Positions 53,101 through 64,000 of a stretch of 64,000 nucleotides of DNA are shown piece by piece. The stretch covers positions 6,969,001 to 7,033,000 of the forward strand of contig CM044306.1 in NCBI GenBank assembly GCA_024291935.2, in the 5' to 3' direction. The position numbers and the translations under genes were made by a program. Each line of letters begins with the position of its first letter. Within the stretch, counting starts at the first letter, position 1. Under the pieces are notes generated by a model. It worked only from the letters and a program-made list of their open reading frames with translations, did not search any database and had not been told where the DNA came from. This stretch comes from Okapia johnstoni (lineage: Eukaryota > Chordata > Mammalia > Artiodactyla > Giraffidae).

Positions 53101-56100
53101 CATAGGGTTCTAGTCATCCTGAAAGATACCCCAGAGGCTGGTTGTGGGGGTGGCAGAAGAACCAGAGGCCCTTTGCAGCCAGCGGAGATGGGTCATTGTG
53201 TGGCTTTGCTTGGTGAGCTTCTGGGGAAGCCTCCCTTGTGGATTGTTCTACTGAGAATTCCTTTTCAGGTGGCACAGCAAAGGTTATCTTGTTAAGAGTT
53301 TAAATGTGGGCTTCTTAAAGGTCTTTGACATGGAAAGGGTCATATGGCACTTTTTCTAGTGGTTATCTTGTCAGGGTTTTGTTTTTATATTGTGCATATT
53401 TTATTGTCAGACTGTCATAATAGCAAGATTGAATATTTAATGAAAGAAAAAAAATCACGTAATACCATGATCCTGACTGTAGCCATTTTCATTCTTCCAT
53501 CTTTTTAGGTTTGCCTGTGTAGTAGGGTAACTATTTTGTACCCAGTTTTGTTCTTATTTGCATTATAAACATCTTCAGTGTTGCAATAGTCTGGGTAATT
53601 CTGTAATGTTGTTTTAGTCTGACCCTTGAGACCCCATGGACTGTAGTCCACCAGGCTCCTCTGTCCATGGGATTTCTCAGGCAAGAATACTAGAGTGGGT
53701 TGCCATTTCCTTCTCCAGGAAATCTTCCCAACCCAGGGATCGAACCTGCATCTTCTGCATTGGCAAGTGGATTTTTTACCTCTGAGCCACCTGGGAAACC
53801 TAATTATATAATAGCATTGACATAAATGAGAAATTAACACTTGAGAATTACAGGGTGGGTTTTATATCTCAATAAAACTGCTTTAGGAAAGGTTGTTTTT
53901 ATAATTTTCTAAATACCTTCCACAAATGGAGAATGATGAAGAAAAGGTTGAGATTCACCAACTTTTGTTCTAGTAGTAATGCCAGTCAGTAGCAACACAT
54001 TTTTTTCACACCAGTTCCCTTAGTCCTTCTCATATTCAGCTAAGATAAAATCCAGAAATGGCACATCAGAATAGCAAAATATGAAAGTATTTTTGTAGTT
54101 GTTGTTGACTAGTTTTGTATAGGCAGTTTCTTTCCAGTGAGAGCCCCTGATGGACAGGAAATGTGCCGTGCTCGTCACACAAGTCACAAGAAATAATTCT
54201 CTCAAATATTCTTTAAAATGTAAGTTCTCATTGGAAGTCCACAGGATTATTCACCCAGTAAGGGAGACTGGCTCAGTAGGATTCGGAATTTAATAGCATT
54301 TCTTCTGTAAGCCCCCAGGAAATCTCTAGGCTAAGGACGGGGTGGCAGCACCCAGTGTGTAAGCGATTAAGTCCTCAGGACCTGCCCTTCCGTTCACATA
54401 AACTCAGACATAACTCACTGGGGCACCATGAATTCTTGAGCTGTTTCCCCTGATCATTATAGTTAAAAGATAATCGATCTGGCCGTCTTCTCCTTAAGTG
54501 GAGGGTGTAACACCTGCCTGCCTGTGACCTGCTGTGGCGTCATTCCTGGAGAGGAATTTCACCTCCTGGCTCTTTAATGTTGGGTGGCTCAGACAGTAAA
54601 GAATCTTGCCTGCAATGCAGGAGGAGACCCAAGTTCGATCCTGGGTCAGGAAGATCCCCTGGAGAAGGAAGTGGCTACCCACTCCAGTATTCTTGCCTGG
54701 AGAATTCCATGGACAGAGGAGCCTGGCTGTCTAGTTCATGGGGTCACAAATAGTCAGACATAACTGAGCAACTAACACTTTCACTTTCTCCAATGGTTGA
54801 ACCAAGGGTTTCATAGAAATTGTGGCTATTGACAGCCTCCTAGTCTCAAGGGAGGAGGCAAGAAGTTGGGAAATGGTATTTCTAGGCTTCTAGTCAGGCT
54901 GGAGTTTGAATTCCAACATTTGACATTTATGGGCAAGAAACTGCTTCATTATATTTTGCCTCAGTTTGCTCCTCTGTGAAATGGAAATAATAGTCTGCCT
55001 CAAGGGGGTATTATGAAACTTGATTGATGTATGTTAGCTTTTAGTGAGTTCTGTCCAGGGTGTGAGGAGGAGAATGTATGCTTGGTTCCTCCATCTTGGT
55101 TTTCATTTCCTGCCTGCCCCGGTGTTCTGCCTTCCAGACCCATGATCCTTTGAGTACTGATTAGGGGGGAAAAAAAGATGACTCACCTAAGCGCAGAGAA
55201 GGAAATGGCCCTTGGCCATTCCCAGCTTGTGAGCCATCCAGCCTTGTCTTCTGGCTGTTGTAATTTGGCCTTTGAACTGTTGAAAATGCCCAGGCCTATT
55301 TACCATCAACATTGCCTTGTTCTCACCACAGTGAGTGGCCGCCTGGCCTTCTTTTGGGCTGGTCTTGAACAAGGCGGAGGTGGTCCTTGCAGAGTAAGTG
55401 ACAGAATTCCCACGCCAGGGAGAACCCCCCACCCCAGGCTAGGGTCTGCGAGTCCATCTGGGTGATGATCTGATCTGAGCAGCAGACAAAAGGACAGTCA
55501 GGGCAGGCTGTGCAAATAGCTGTCTTGTCCAGATTGAAAGAAATCCAAGGTAGGTCCTTTGTTTCGTTGCCTTCCCAAGGCAGCTTGGCTACATGTCTAG
55601 CCGAAACACCGCTGGGAGAAACGTTGCGGTTGCTGGGAGTTGTGATCTCCTGCAAAGGGAAGAAGGACCGTTACTGTCCCTCTCACCCCCCATCCTGGCA
55701 GCCCCGCAGCTGCCATCAGGGCCTTCTTGACTGCACTCGCCCTGCTCAGCTGAAGCGGAGACTCCCAGGAGCCCCACCCCGCCCCTGTGCGGTTCTGCAT
55801 CCAAGAAGGAGCCGCTGCATGCCTGGTCCACCCGCCCATCAGCCGCGCAGGCCCCAGCAGACTTCCTTCCCTTCGGGGCCACATGCCACGGATTTCTAAC
55901 CAAGGTGTGGCTGGGTGCCTCCTTCCCCAGTGAGGACTTAGCTTTTCGAAATTTATGTTGTAGAAGGGAAGCTGCCTGTTTTTAGGGATCCAGCACTTCT
56001 CACCTCTGTTCCTTGCTTCAGTCCACGTCCCTTAAGATGCTACTGTAGGATTCCTGGGTTTGACAGGATTTTACTCATTTGTATTATCATTGGGCTTCCC

Positions 56101-57426
56101 AGGTAGTTCAGTGGTAAAGAATCCCCCCTCCGCATCTTCAGGTGTCTTGAATCAGATCTGTGGTTACGTTTGAAGTAGTTGGCATAGTCTCCCCTTGGGA
56201 GGTGGCTCCAGCCAGAGCTTGCCTTCACATGAAGTCTGGTTGGTTCTACGTGACAGGGCATCAGTGCCATGCGGAGCCGTGGGGGCATTACTGAAGCCAG
56301 GACTTCAGAGAGACTGTTCCTCCCCCCCTCCCTGCCTTTGCTTCCATCTCCAAGGCCAGCCCTAGAGCTGGCTTAGTTTGTCTTGGCAGACGCCTGTTTA
56401 AACCTTTCCTGTAGAAACCCCTCTGCTAGTGGAGCTGAGCCTTCCCAGCAGTGAGCTGGAAGTGAAGGCAAGTCCATTGAATCCGAAATGGCCCCACCAG
56501 CTTCCGCCCATTTTTCTGATAAGTTGAGTGTTTCCATCCGCTGGCAGGCAGCCTGCCGTGGCAGTGGCCCAATCCTGAGCAGCAGGATACAACCGAAGGA
56601 AATGTGCTGGTGACGGGCTTTCTCCTGGGCTCTCCTGGGTGTTAGGTAAAGCAACCCCTGCCGGGGGTCTGTGCATCAGGAGGCTGCCCCCACGCGGCGC
56701 TGGGTTCAGTGACTTCTGCTGAGTCTTGGGGTTACTGCCTCTCGGTCTGTGCCCCTGACCCTGTCTGTCAAACAACAATGATTTTATTCTGGAGCTTGGA
56801 GCCATTTGGAATGGCTGCCTTCTGGGCATCCTGAAGTGAGTCACGTGTGTCATGGAAAACCTCGTTTGTCCGTCAGCTTGAAGCCTTCAGGCGGCCTTCT
56901 TGGGGCTTCCTTGGCTCCTGAAACAGCAGGATTGTCTGCCCACAAGTTCACGAGGCTGTCGTGAGAGCTAAAAGAGATCTTTCAATGAAGTGCTTAGTGT
57001 GATACCTAACATTATTCCCCAAGACTGAGTTTTGTTCGGATCACATGCGTAGTGTTTGGCCCATTGCCTGTGGTACATAATAAATGCTTGGTAAGTTATT
57101 TGTGAATAAATAAATGAATTAACTTTACAATAATTCTTTTTGTCTTCAGATCAGGAGCAACCAGGTAGACTTAAAGTGTTTTAATTCAGTATTGGTGCCC
57201 CACACACACACACACACCCCTTCCTGCCTGCCCAGTATCAACCTTTACTGCAATTCTGCTCCTTTAGCTCCTCTGCCACCTTGCTTTCTGATGTTGAGTC
57301 CACACATTGAAACTACCTGTGGACTTGAACAGGTTTGGAGTCTGGGGGTGATGTTTGCTTTGAAACCCTAAACTGGACTGAAGAAAAACTGGCCAGTTAG
57401 GCGTGGGTGGCGGCGGGGAAGAGGGG

Positions 57427-57495
<69 letters not shown>

Positions 57496-60400
57496 TCAGT
57501 GTTTGAGCACCTGTTGTGGGCAGGGCACTGACTGTTGCAGGTGCTGGGAACACAATGGCAAACAAGACAGTGAGTGCACAGAACAGGGCAAGTGTCCTCT
57601 CGTTGGCCACATGGGGGTGGGGTGGAGGGCTGCTTCCTTGAGCAGAGGTCTGAAGTCTAAATGGGGCTTCCTAGGCCGGAGTGGGGAGGGGATGATCCAG
57701 GGAGCTGCCTTGCCAGGACTCTGGTGCAGGGGAGGAGGATGACGTGGCCAGCAGAGAGTGCCCAGGGCCTCAGGCCACAGTGAGGGTTCTTTTTAAGTGG
57801 GATCTCTGCTCATGGAGTGAGATGTCACCAGGGCTTTGTAACTGCTAGGGCAGCCCCAGGCCTGAGAGGACAGAAGATTTGGGAGGTTTTGTTTCTCTGA
57901 TCTGCCTCCCCAGCTGCCCCCTACTTTTAAGATGCAGCATTGCATCATCGGCCAGAAAACCTAGTCTGTAACATTCTTTCCCCTGGAGCAGGGAGTGACT
58001 GTCCTTTGCCCTCTGCCCAGAGGGTTTTCTCTGTGCCTAGTGCTCCTGAACATGGGGAGAAAAGGCAGAGTTTGGATTTGGTGGAATCCAGCTGCCGACT
58101 TGCCTTGTCTCAAGTTGGACCCCAGAGCTTCAGTGCACTTTGTGGGCTGGCTCTCGGAAGGGTTGATGAAGTGTCAGCTGTAAACAACCCTCCGTCCTCC
58201 CCACCAGGAGCTGCCGCTCCTCCGTCCTCCCCACCAGGAGCTGCCGCTCCTCCGCTGAATAAACCCTCCAGCTCACATGGCAGCTTGTCCCGTGTCATGG
58301 AGCCATATTGTTTTCACTTCCTTCTTCTGCTCTGGTCATGGTTTTGCTGGTGTCCTGACTTTTATATTCTCTGCAGGGGAACCACATCTCAGATTCCGTA
58401 ATTCCTAAAAATGTGGCCCCTGCCACAGGGCTGTTAGATTCTTCCAAGTCTCAGACATGATTAACTACAAAACCAAAATTGTTAAGTTCAGATCACAGCC
58501 CTCCAGGGACGGCCCCAGCCCACGGCAGCTGCCTCACACCCTGGTTGGAGGGACTTAAGCCCTGGGAGAGTAGGGGGTGCAGACGGTCTGAAGAAGAGGC
58601 CTCAGGGTTCTCCTTCTACCTTTCTCACTTGGCTTCATGGGGCGATATAGATTTTGTTTTGCTCTGTTTTCCCTGTGTCTTACCAGGACTTGAACTGGAG
58701 AGCAGAAACCAGATTTGCCTGGTCTTTCCCCCTGGGAACTGCTATGTGCGATGCTGTCCCAGGCGAGACGCCCTGTCTCCACCTTCCTAAGGAACTGGGT
58801 GAAAAGCGCCCCGCCGCTGTGTCTTCGGGGGCGTGTGCTGTCACGTCCAGGTCTGTCCAGGTCTCCGGGACTCATGCCTCCCGGCTGATGCAGACAGTCA
58901 TCTGTCTGATAACTGGATCTCCAGGCTGAGTTCATTTCTGTGGCCAACTGAATATCCACCTGGAGGCCAGGGAGGGTGGATTCGTACAAGTCAAGGCAGG
59001 TGTCCTGTGAGCCTTCTGAAACCCGGCTTTGGGGGAAGGAAAGGAACACTGGGTTCTTGTTGCTTTTGCTCGTGTCCTCTCCTGCTGCCCTCCTGCCTCT
59101 TTAAGGATATACCGAGTCTCTCTCTAGCAGGTTTTGTCAAACCGGTTTCTTGAACTGCTGGCAGTTTACTGTGGGAACCTTCCTTCAATCTCCTAAGGAG
59201 ATAGCCCTTTTAAATACTTCATCAGTTGCTTTTTCCAACACCATGGCTGGCTTCCAAGATAACTATCCTGGGCACTTCTTTCATTTTTGTGCTGAATTCC
59301 TGGTATCTGAGGCATGACTGTCCCTCTGGGTCTTTGTATTGAACGTGGAGCCCCATCCTCTCCCCCAAAGCAGCTTTCATTGGATGAAAGTTGCCTCGAT
59401 GGACAGTTGAGCATAAGTGGTTCTAAAAAGCATCTCTGGGGTATTTGACGCCTGTGCTCAGTGGTCTCATTGGACGCCCTGACTCGCCTTCCTTGCTGGG
59501 CTTTCTTCAGCATCCCCTAATGTCCTGCAGCCAACTCCATTCCAAGAACGTGTGTTGCTGTGGCTCCAGGTCCTTGTGGGGTGTAGTCCAGCCCTTCTCA
59601 GGCTCACGTTGGGGCAGTGGTGTGTCAGGCTTCTTTCGGATCTGGAAGCACTTGGGTCGTCGGCTTTCTTCTTCAGGGGCACCTTGGTACCACACCACAC
59701 GCCCAGGAGCTTAACAGACCCACAACCCACTTGTCCACGTCAGAGGGCAGAAGAATTCCCTGCTAAAGCGTAACAAGGTGTGGCCACCAGGAGGCACAGA
59801 GTCCCATTGTTTGATTCTCCAGGGCCTTAGGAATCACACAGGCGACTGTGACGCAAGTGGGGGATCTGGACAAGCCCAGATTCCAAAGCCTCACCGTAGC
59901 TTGTGGCTCCCAGCCTGCGGACGCTCAGTCAGGTGTTTGGCTTTTAGAGTTCTCTCAAGGCAGGAGAGTCTTTGCTTGCAGATAGTGTGGAGCTGGATTC
60001 CAGCTGGAAAGGGGTAAGGGTGCGGAACTTCTTTCCGGGGGTGCTTTCTTGGAATTGAATAAGAGGCCATAGTTTCACAGGACTTGAGGTGCACGCTGTG
60101 AGAGTAGAAAAGCAGAGACTAGTTGGCATATTGAAACCAACTACCAGGTTAATTTGGGGAGGGGAGCATGTATAGAAAGATAAATCTGGGGGAAAATGAG
60201 GCGCCAGGCCAAAAAAGGAAAGTCTGAAAGTAGTAGAAAAAAGACTTCCTGTTTGTGATTTTGCCCCATCATCTTTTTCTCTCCAAGACGTGACTAAACA
60301 AAGTTCAGCTAAGCCAGCCCAGGCCCTTGTGAAACACAGGAATCCCCACCTCTGCCCACCTGCTCCGCCTCCCATTGCCGGGCACAGGCAGGCCTGGGAG

Positions 60401-62373
60401 CCTCACACCTTTTAATCTTACCAGGAGCTTGTGGTGTAAACAGGTCCTTTCCCCTTTGAAGAGACTCCTTGCTTGTTTGGTGACTAAATTCCTCTGCCCG
60501 GGAGCAGACAGAATTCCCACATGGCTGTCTTGCCTCCTTCCTCGCTGCTCTGCATTTTGGCCTCTAAAGGGCCCAGGGCACACTTTGGGAAAGAGCCCTA
60601 GGAGGCCTTTGAAGAGTTAATGCATCAGGCCTGTGGGACCAGCCAGATGGCCCCAGAGGGGAGGTAGGATGTGCCCAAGTGATGGTTTCCCATAGTGAGC
60701 ACCTGGACAGCTGTCCCCTGGAGGGAGAATGAAGGACCTTTTACAGCCCAATGTGCCACACTCTTTAGCATGGGTTTCCCTAGGGTCACAGCTACAAAGG
60801 GATCGTTGTGGGGCCTGCCGAGACCCGCTCTCTGTGGAGCAGCTGATTGATGACCAACCTGAATTTGGCACGGCTGCCCTCCGGGGGCGCCTCTGTTTTG
60901 CCCACCTGATTGGCAGGGGTTGGGTGGCTGGGGGTGATGGTTGCTAAGCAGCCTGGCCTGGACGTTATGCCCGTCCAGGTTGAATGAATAGCTGCAGTGT
61001 TCCAAAGAATGAGGGGGTTTTGGCCTGTCGCAGGGACTTTTTGGAGAAGAGGGCTAAGAACTGCTTTTCTGGTCTTAGAACAGAGCCTGGGGGGTGGGGG
61101 GTTGGTGGCCTCCCTGTGCCTGCCTTCTGAGACGTCACCTTGGTGTCAGTTCACATCGCATGAGTGGCATACACAGCGCTGCCCGGCCGCCTCCACGTGC
61201 CCATCGGGTCCACGATTGTCACTGTCTTATCTCCTCCCTCACTGACCAAAGGGAGGGGACACAAGATCCAGCCTCGTGAGCACAGCTTCTGCCACTGTGA
61301 TCATTCCCATGTCGTGGCACCTGAGACCCGACCTGTGTTGAGGGGCTCGGTTTCTCCAGAAATGGGGAAAACAGGTATGTTTTTACCATTGTGCATTTGG
61401 GGCAGCAGAAGCAAGGAAAGTAGGTGCCCAGCCATGTGACTGTGGCCAGAACTGGATTTTCATGACTACGACACACGGCACCTGGGGGTCTTAGTTCCCC
61501 AACCAGGGATTGAACCCATGCGCCGTGCATTGGAACCACTGGATCAGCAGGGAAGCCTTTACTTTGAGCAGTGAGATGCGGAGCGGTCTGATGAGAAACC
61601 TTTGCCCCTAGGGCTCTGTATACTTCCAGAACGGAGGACACGGCGTGGAAGTGGGTGCTGGGGGCACAGGCTTGCATGAAGGGTCAGAGAGAGCTTTGGA
61701 GAGACTGAGCCAGTGTAAAGAGAACCAGCAGGTGAGCTGGGAGACAGAGCCAAGCTGCCTCGAGCTGGGCTGTCCTGAGGGCGGTGTGTGACTCACTGAA
61801 AGCCTGCTGCCTGCCTGCCCCCAGTTCCATGAACTACCCCCTTGTGATAAAGCCTCCCTTTTTTGCTGAAGCTGAAAGTGAGAAAAATCTCTTGGGAGGA
61901 GACAGTCTCTTGCGTTTTGGTCTTGAGATTCTCTAGCCACTTGTTTCCTGAGCGCCGGGCGGAGGTGCTGTGTTCTGGGGCAGCTGGCCAGGCCCAGGGG
62001 CACAGTGGGCAGGATCCAGGTTTGCAGGTGATGGCTGGCTGGCTGCTGGTCACTCTCCTTGGCGTTGGGGGTGCTGGTCACTGCTGGAGGCCGTGGAGGA
62101 GAGACTGAAGCAGATGGCTGGAGCATCCCGGCTGCTCTGATGAAGGAAGAAGGGATATTCGGAGGTTCAGGGGTCTCAGGACCCCCAAAGTGTCACCTTG
62201 CTCTTCGGGTTCCTTGCAGTGCTTCCACCTTTTCTCCTTCCTTAAAAATCCTGAGTGGTATCAGTAACAAGAGTGACTCTGAGTCGGGAGCCCCACACTT
62301 ACTCCTTGTGTTTCTCTTTTTCTCTTGCAGGATAACCCGGAAGTAGAAAAGCGAGATCCCCAGGAATTAGTTG
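41150..62373 (+). CDS. SAP30BP: SAP30BP (HTRP/HCNGP), exons 1-4, 3'-incomplete
   Basis: SAP30BP is a nuclear cofactor described as a partner of the SAP30 corepressor subunit and more recently of the splicing factor RBM17 in short-intron splicing. Exons seen are 41150-41255, 42457-42566, 44903-44950 and 62331-62373, in consistent phases, encoding 102 full codons. The protein starts [20 protein letters not shown], continues [20 protein letters not shown], then an acidic run (EEEEDENS ... [16 protein letters not shown]) and [11 protein letters not shown]. It is highly charged and probably disordered here; the conserved HCNGP core is encoded beyond the window. Exon 3 has a weak donor (GTATTT). 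Exon 2 has two donors four bases apart. Introns 1-4 are 1.2, 2.3, 17.4 and more than 1.6 kb. Identification is firm. Confidence 0.95.
41256..42456 (+). other. SAP30BP: SAP30BP intron 1
   Basis: 1.2 kb of intron that starts in the CpG-rich promoter region and becomes AT-rich. No repeat from the young ruminant families and no RNA gene was recognised. Confidence 0.65.
42567..44902 (+). other. SAP30BP: SAP30BP intron 2
   Basis: 2.3 kb. The only repeat I can name is the BovB 3' end at 43323-43410. The rest is unassigned AT-rich intron. Confidence 0.65.
43323..43410 (+). mobile_element. Very short BovB LINE 3' end
   Basis: GAGTTGGTGATGGACAGGGA, then GGTCGCAAAGAGTCGGACAT and GACTGAGGGACTGAACTGAA match the BovB 3' terminus, including the tail of short TGAAC-like repeats. 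This is an extreme 5' truncation (about 88 bases) in SAP30BP intron 2. Confidence 0.8.
48397..48600 (-). repeat. Bov-A2 SINE with 13-base target-site duplication
   Basis: Reverse Bov-A2 (GTTGCTCAGTCATGTCCGAC ... GAGCCACCAGGGAAGTCC). The perfect direct repeat TGTAACAGTGAAA flanks it at 48384-48396 and 48601-48613, pointing to a fairly young insertion. Confidence 0.92.
49221..50676 (+). mobile_element. BovB (RTE-clade) LINE, truncated and disrupted
   Basis: About 1.45 kb of a roughly 3.2-kb family, in sense orientation with SAP30BP. Three successive frames carry reverse-transcriptase sequence: an N-terminal part ([34 protein letters not shown]) up to a stop at about 49639; the core from about 49599 ([28 protein letters not shown]) to 50087; and a C-terminal part ([36 protein letters not shown]). 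The catalytic YADD motif is intact, but frameshifts and a deletion near 50440-50460 make it inactive. The 3' end is TCGCAAAGAGTCAGACACGA followed by CTGAGCCACTGAGCTGAAC. The 5' boundary is approximate. Confidence 0.9.
52246..52429 (-). repeat. Bov-A-type SINE with target-site duplication
   Basis: Reverse copy (GCAGCCTGCCAGGCTCCTCT ... GAACCACCTGGAAAGCCC) flanked by CACAATTTAGTGT at 52233-52245 and 52430-52442. Confidence 0.9.
53615..53802 (-). repeat. Bov-A-type SINE
   Basis: Reverse copy: GACCCCATGGACTGTAGTCC, GAGTGGGTTGCCATTTCCTT, GAGCCACCTGGGAAACC. The flanking duplication was not resolved. Confidence 0.87.
54581..54788 (+). repeat. Bov-A2-type SINE, sense
   Basis: GGTGGCTCAGACAGTAAAG, then CCCACTCCAGTATTCTTGCC, GAATTCCATGGACAGAGGAG and GGTCACAAATAGTCAGACAT, ending ACACTTTCACTTTC. 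Confidence 0.9.
54905..55040 (+). repeat. MIR-like remnant
   Basis: TTTGCCTCAGTTTGCTCCTC followed by TGTGAAATGGAAATAATAG and a TATTATGAAACTTG end, matching the MIR consensus in order. Confidence 0.65.
56093..56129 (+). repeat. Truncated SINE head
   Basis: Only the tRNA-like head remains: GGGCTTCCCAGGTAGTTCAG followed by TGGTAAAGAATCCCCCC. It breaks off into unrelated sequence. Confidence 0.65.
56960..57110 (+). repeat. MIR 3' remnant
   Basis: AGTGCTTAGTGTGATACCTA and TACATAATAAATGCTTGGTA resemble the MIR 3' end. Confidence 0.55.
57429..57496. repeat. (GT)n(GA)n compound microsatellite
   Basis: About 27 uninterrupted GT units followed by a short GA run in SAP30BP intron 3. Long perfect dinucleotide runs of this kind are usually length-polymorphic. 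Confidence 0.95.
58191..58250. repeat. Perfect 30-base tandem duplication
   Basis: Two identical adjacent 30-base units (58191-58220 and 58221-58250), starting TCCGTCCTCCCCACCAGGAG. The absence of any difference suggests a recent duplication. Confidence 0.92.
61470..61558 (-). repeat. Artiodactyl tRNA-derived SINE, reverse copy
   Basis: Plus strand reads GGGGGTCTTAGTTCCCCAAC, CAGGGATTGAACCCATGCGC and GGATCAGCAGGGAAGCC, the complement of a CHR-like SINE. Confidence 0.78.
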
Positions 62374-64000
62374 GTGAGTACCCTGGGGTGGAGGGTGCCA
62401 GGGGCAGGTCTGTGAGCCTCACCCAGAGCCAGCTGGCTTCCAGCCACTCAGACGGCTTCTCTCTGCTTCAGCCGAGGCAGCAGCTCAGCTGCGAGCCTAT
62501 CTCCAGACTGTGACTCTCAGGGCCTTTGGCATTTCCTAAGACATCTGGGTGAGACACCCAGGGAACAATTCTTCCTTGAAAACTGTATTTATGGTGCATT
62601 TCATGGAGCTTTGGTCAGTTGCCAGTGTTGTCAAGAGGGACTCAGGGCCCCCTCCAGCTGGAAACTTGTTCTCCTTGTGCTCTGCGCCTGTCCTCCGGCC
62701 TTGGACCCCCTGAGCCTCTCCGCTGGCGTATTCATGGGCTCAGGGCGCAAACATGTGGCCTCTGCTGGCATGCTGCTCTGTCCCCGGGAGGGAGCATGCC
62801 TCCCATCCCTGGAGCCTGGGGCCCTTTGTGTAACTGGCCAGGGCAATTACGGTTCTGGAACACGGCCCACATGTCATCCCAGCCCCGTGTTAGCCCAGCC
62901 TCTTCAGCCTTTCAGAAGGTCTCTCAACTGCTTTCATTTCTGCCATGGACTTTGTCCGGCAAAGGCTCCCCCAAGGCCTGGCCCAGCCTCACGTTGTGCG
63001 GGGTTGGCCCTCCCCCTCCGTGGCAAGACTGCCTGTCTCTTCCCTCATGCTCCATTAATCCTCGCAAAGCAGGGTTCCTGCTCCCCTCTCCCAAATGGCA
63101 CCTTTGCGGCTCACTCCCCCTGTTTGGGGGAGCCCCAAGCTGGAAATGCTGTATCCAGCAGCCCCTCCAACCTGTCCTTTTTCTGGACAGAATGCCTTCA
63201 CCGGGGATGGCAGGTGGGGACCCATTCTGGTTATCGGGAACGTCATTCGTTATGTTTGTCTCCTGAGGGAAGGACTGGGTAGGACCCTGACCACGTGGAG
63301 CAGCCCAGATGCTCAGCAGGATTCTGCCCTTCAGCCCCGGGTTTTCTGATGAATGGGGTATGAGTCTTTCCTCTCCTATTAAAAAAAACAAACCCAATTT
63401 TTCCTAAAACCAAAGAGCCTGATCTTTGGAAAATGGCGCCGTAGGGGCAGCGCAGTTAGCTTCACGGGCAGAGGGAACAGAGCGCAGCCCCACGGGAAGC
63501 CTGTGGCCTTCCCGGAGCAGTCGGTCCCCGGGGCCAGCCCTGGACTGCAGCCTTGTCCTCCTCGCCGCCTGTCCCTGCTGTTCACTGCAGGATGGTGGAG
63601 GCAGAGCCCCCCACCCCCACCCCGCCCCCAGAAACGCAGCCAGGCAGCACTCTCCGCTCCTGCTAGCGGCGCTCGCTTGGCAGGAATGTGTGTGGGCTTC
63701 AGCCATCTCGGCTTCAAACTCGTCCACAAACAGCTTTGACTTTTCCTCTCTTTGTCACTGTTTGAAAGCAGCTTTGTGAGGTGCAACTTACATAGAGTGG
63801 AACCCCGCAGCGGTCCTGATGTAGGACGTCCCTGTGACGGTAGAGTGTTCCCAGTGTCCGTCCCCTCGCACATGTTTCCTCCTCTGGCCTCAGGCAGGCG
63901 GCACTCTCTTTTCTTCACTATAGTTTTGTCTTTTTTAGAGTTTCTCATCAATTGATTTATTTGTTGGCCTCAGCACTGCTGGCATTTTGGGCTGGATAAT
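62374..64000 (+). other. SAP30BP: SAP30BP intron 4, cut by the window end
   Basis: At least 1.6 kb following the exon 4 donor (GTGAGT at 62374). No SINE, exon or RNA gene was recognised. The long open frame around 62611-63282 lies in GC-rich intron and has no splice or protein support. Confidence 0.65.

Larger units (their letters stand above)
44951..62330 (+). other. SAP30BP: SAP30BP intron 3, 17.4 kb repeat-rich
   Basis: It holds Bov-A SINEs, a BovB fragment, MIR remnants, a GT/GA microsatellite and a 30-base duplication, each listed separately. The segment 47163-47300 (AATTGGAGGATAATTGCTTT ... TCTTGAACCTCCCACCC) looks like a common ruminant interspersed repeat that I cannot name. The segment about 47450-48100 may be an old transposon remnant. 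No further exon or gene was recognised. Confidence 0.65.

Overview
The window is mammalian nuclear DNA from a ruminant (Pecora). Every protein-coding gene is split into GT-AG exons. The introns carry Bov-A2/Bov-tA type SINEs, older artiodactyl tRNA-derived SINEs and a BovB (RTE-clade) LINE fragment, a combination specific to ruminants. The gene order (MYO15B, RECQL5 with SMIM5 and SMIM6 nested inside it, then SAP30BP) is the one known from human 17q25.1. The genes were identified by reading exons and comparing the encoded proteins with remembered family members; no database search was run.

Layout. (1) 1-10.4 kb, plus strand: the last 29 exons of MYO15B, an unconventional myosin. They encode a proline-rich linker, a FERM-like region, SH3, MyTH4 and a final FERM. 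All phases fit and give 1152 open codons plus a stop. (2) 10.4-40.8 kb, minus strand: RECQL5, a RecQ DNA helicase. The complete coding region is present in 19 coding exons; the 5' noncoding exon is not resolved. One extra base in coding exon 16 breaks the frame in this copy. (3) Inside RECQL5 intron 8 (14941-32300), on the opposite strand, lie two single-pass membrane micropeptide genes: SMIM5 (22.6-23.3 kb) and SMIM6/endoregulin (29.7-29.9 kb). (4) 40.87-41.15 kb: a CpG-rich head-to-head promoter shared by RECQL5 (leftward) and SAP30BP (rightward). (5) 41.15-64 kb, plus strand: the first four exons of SAP30BP, with a 17.4-kb intron 3 holding most of the younger repeats. The gene continues beyond the window.

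How the genes relate. MYO15B and RECQL5 are convergent and their poly(A) signals lie about 50 bp apart, so the two transcripts end on top of each other. RECQL5 and SAP30BP are divergent from one promoter. The micropeptide genes are transcribed against RECQL5. These are separate cellular functions (actin motor, genome stability, membrane micropeptides, transcription/splicing cofactor) linked by shared DNA rather than by a pathway.

I did not find an undescribed biological system. The most useful observations are the RECQL5 frameshift, the overlapping 3' ends, the intact MYO15B frame with a GC-AG intron, and the motif-dense shared promoter.
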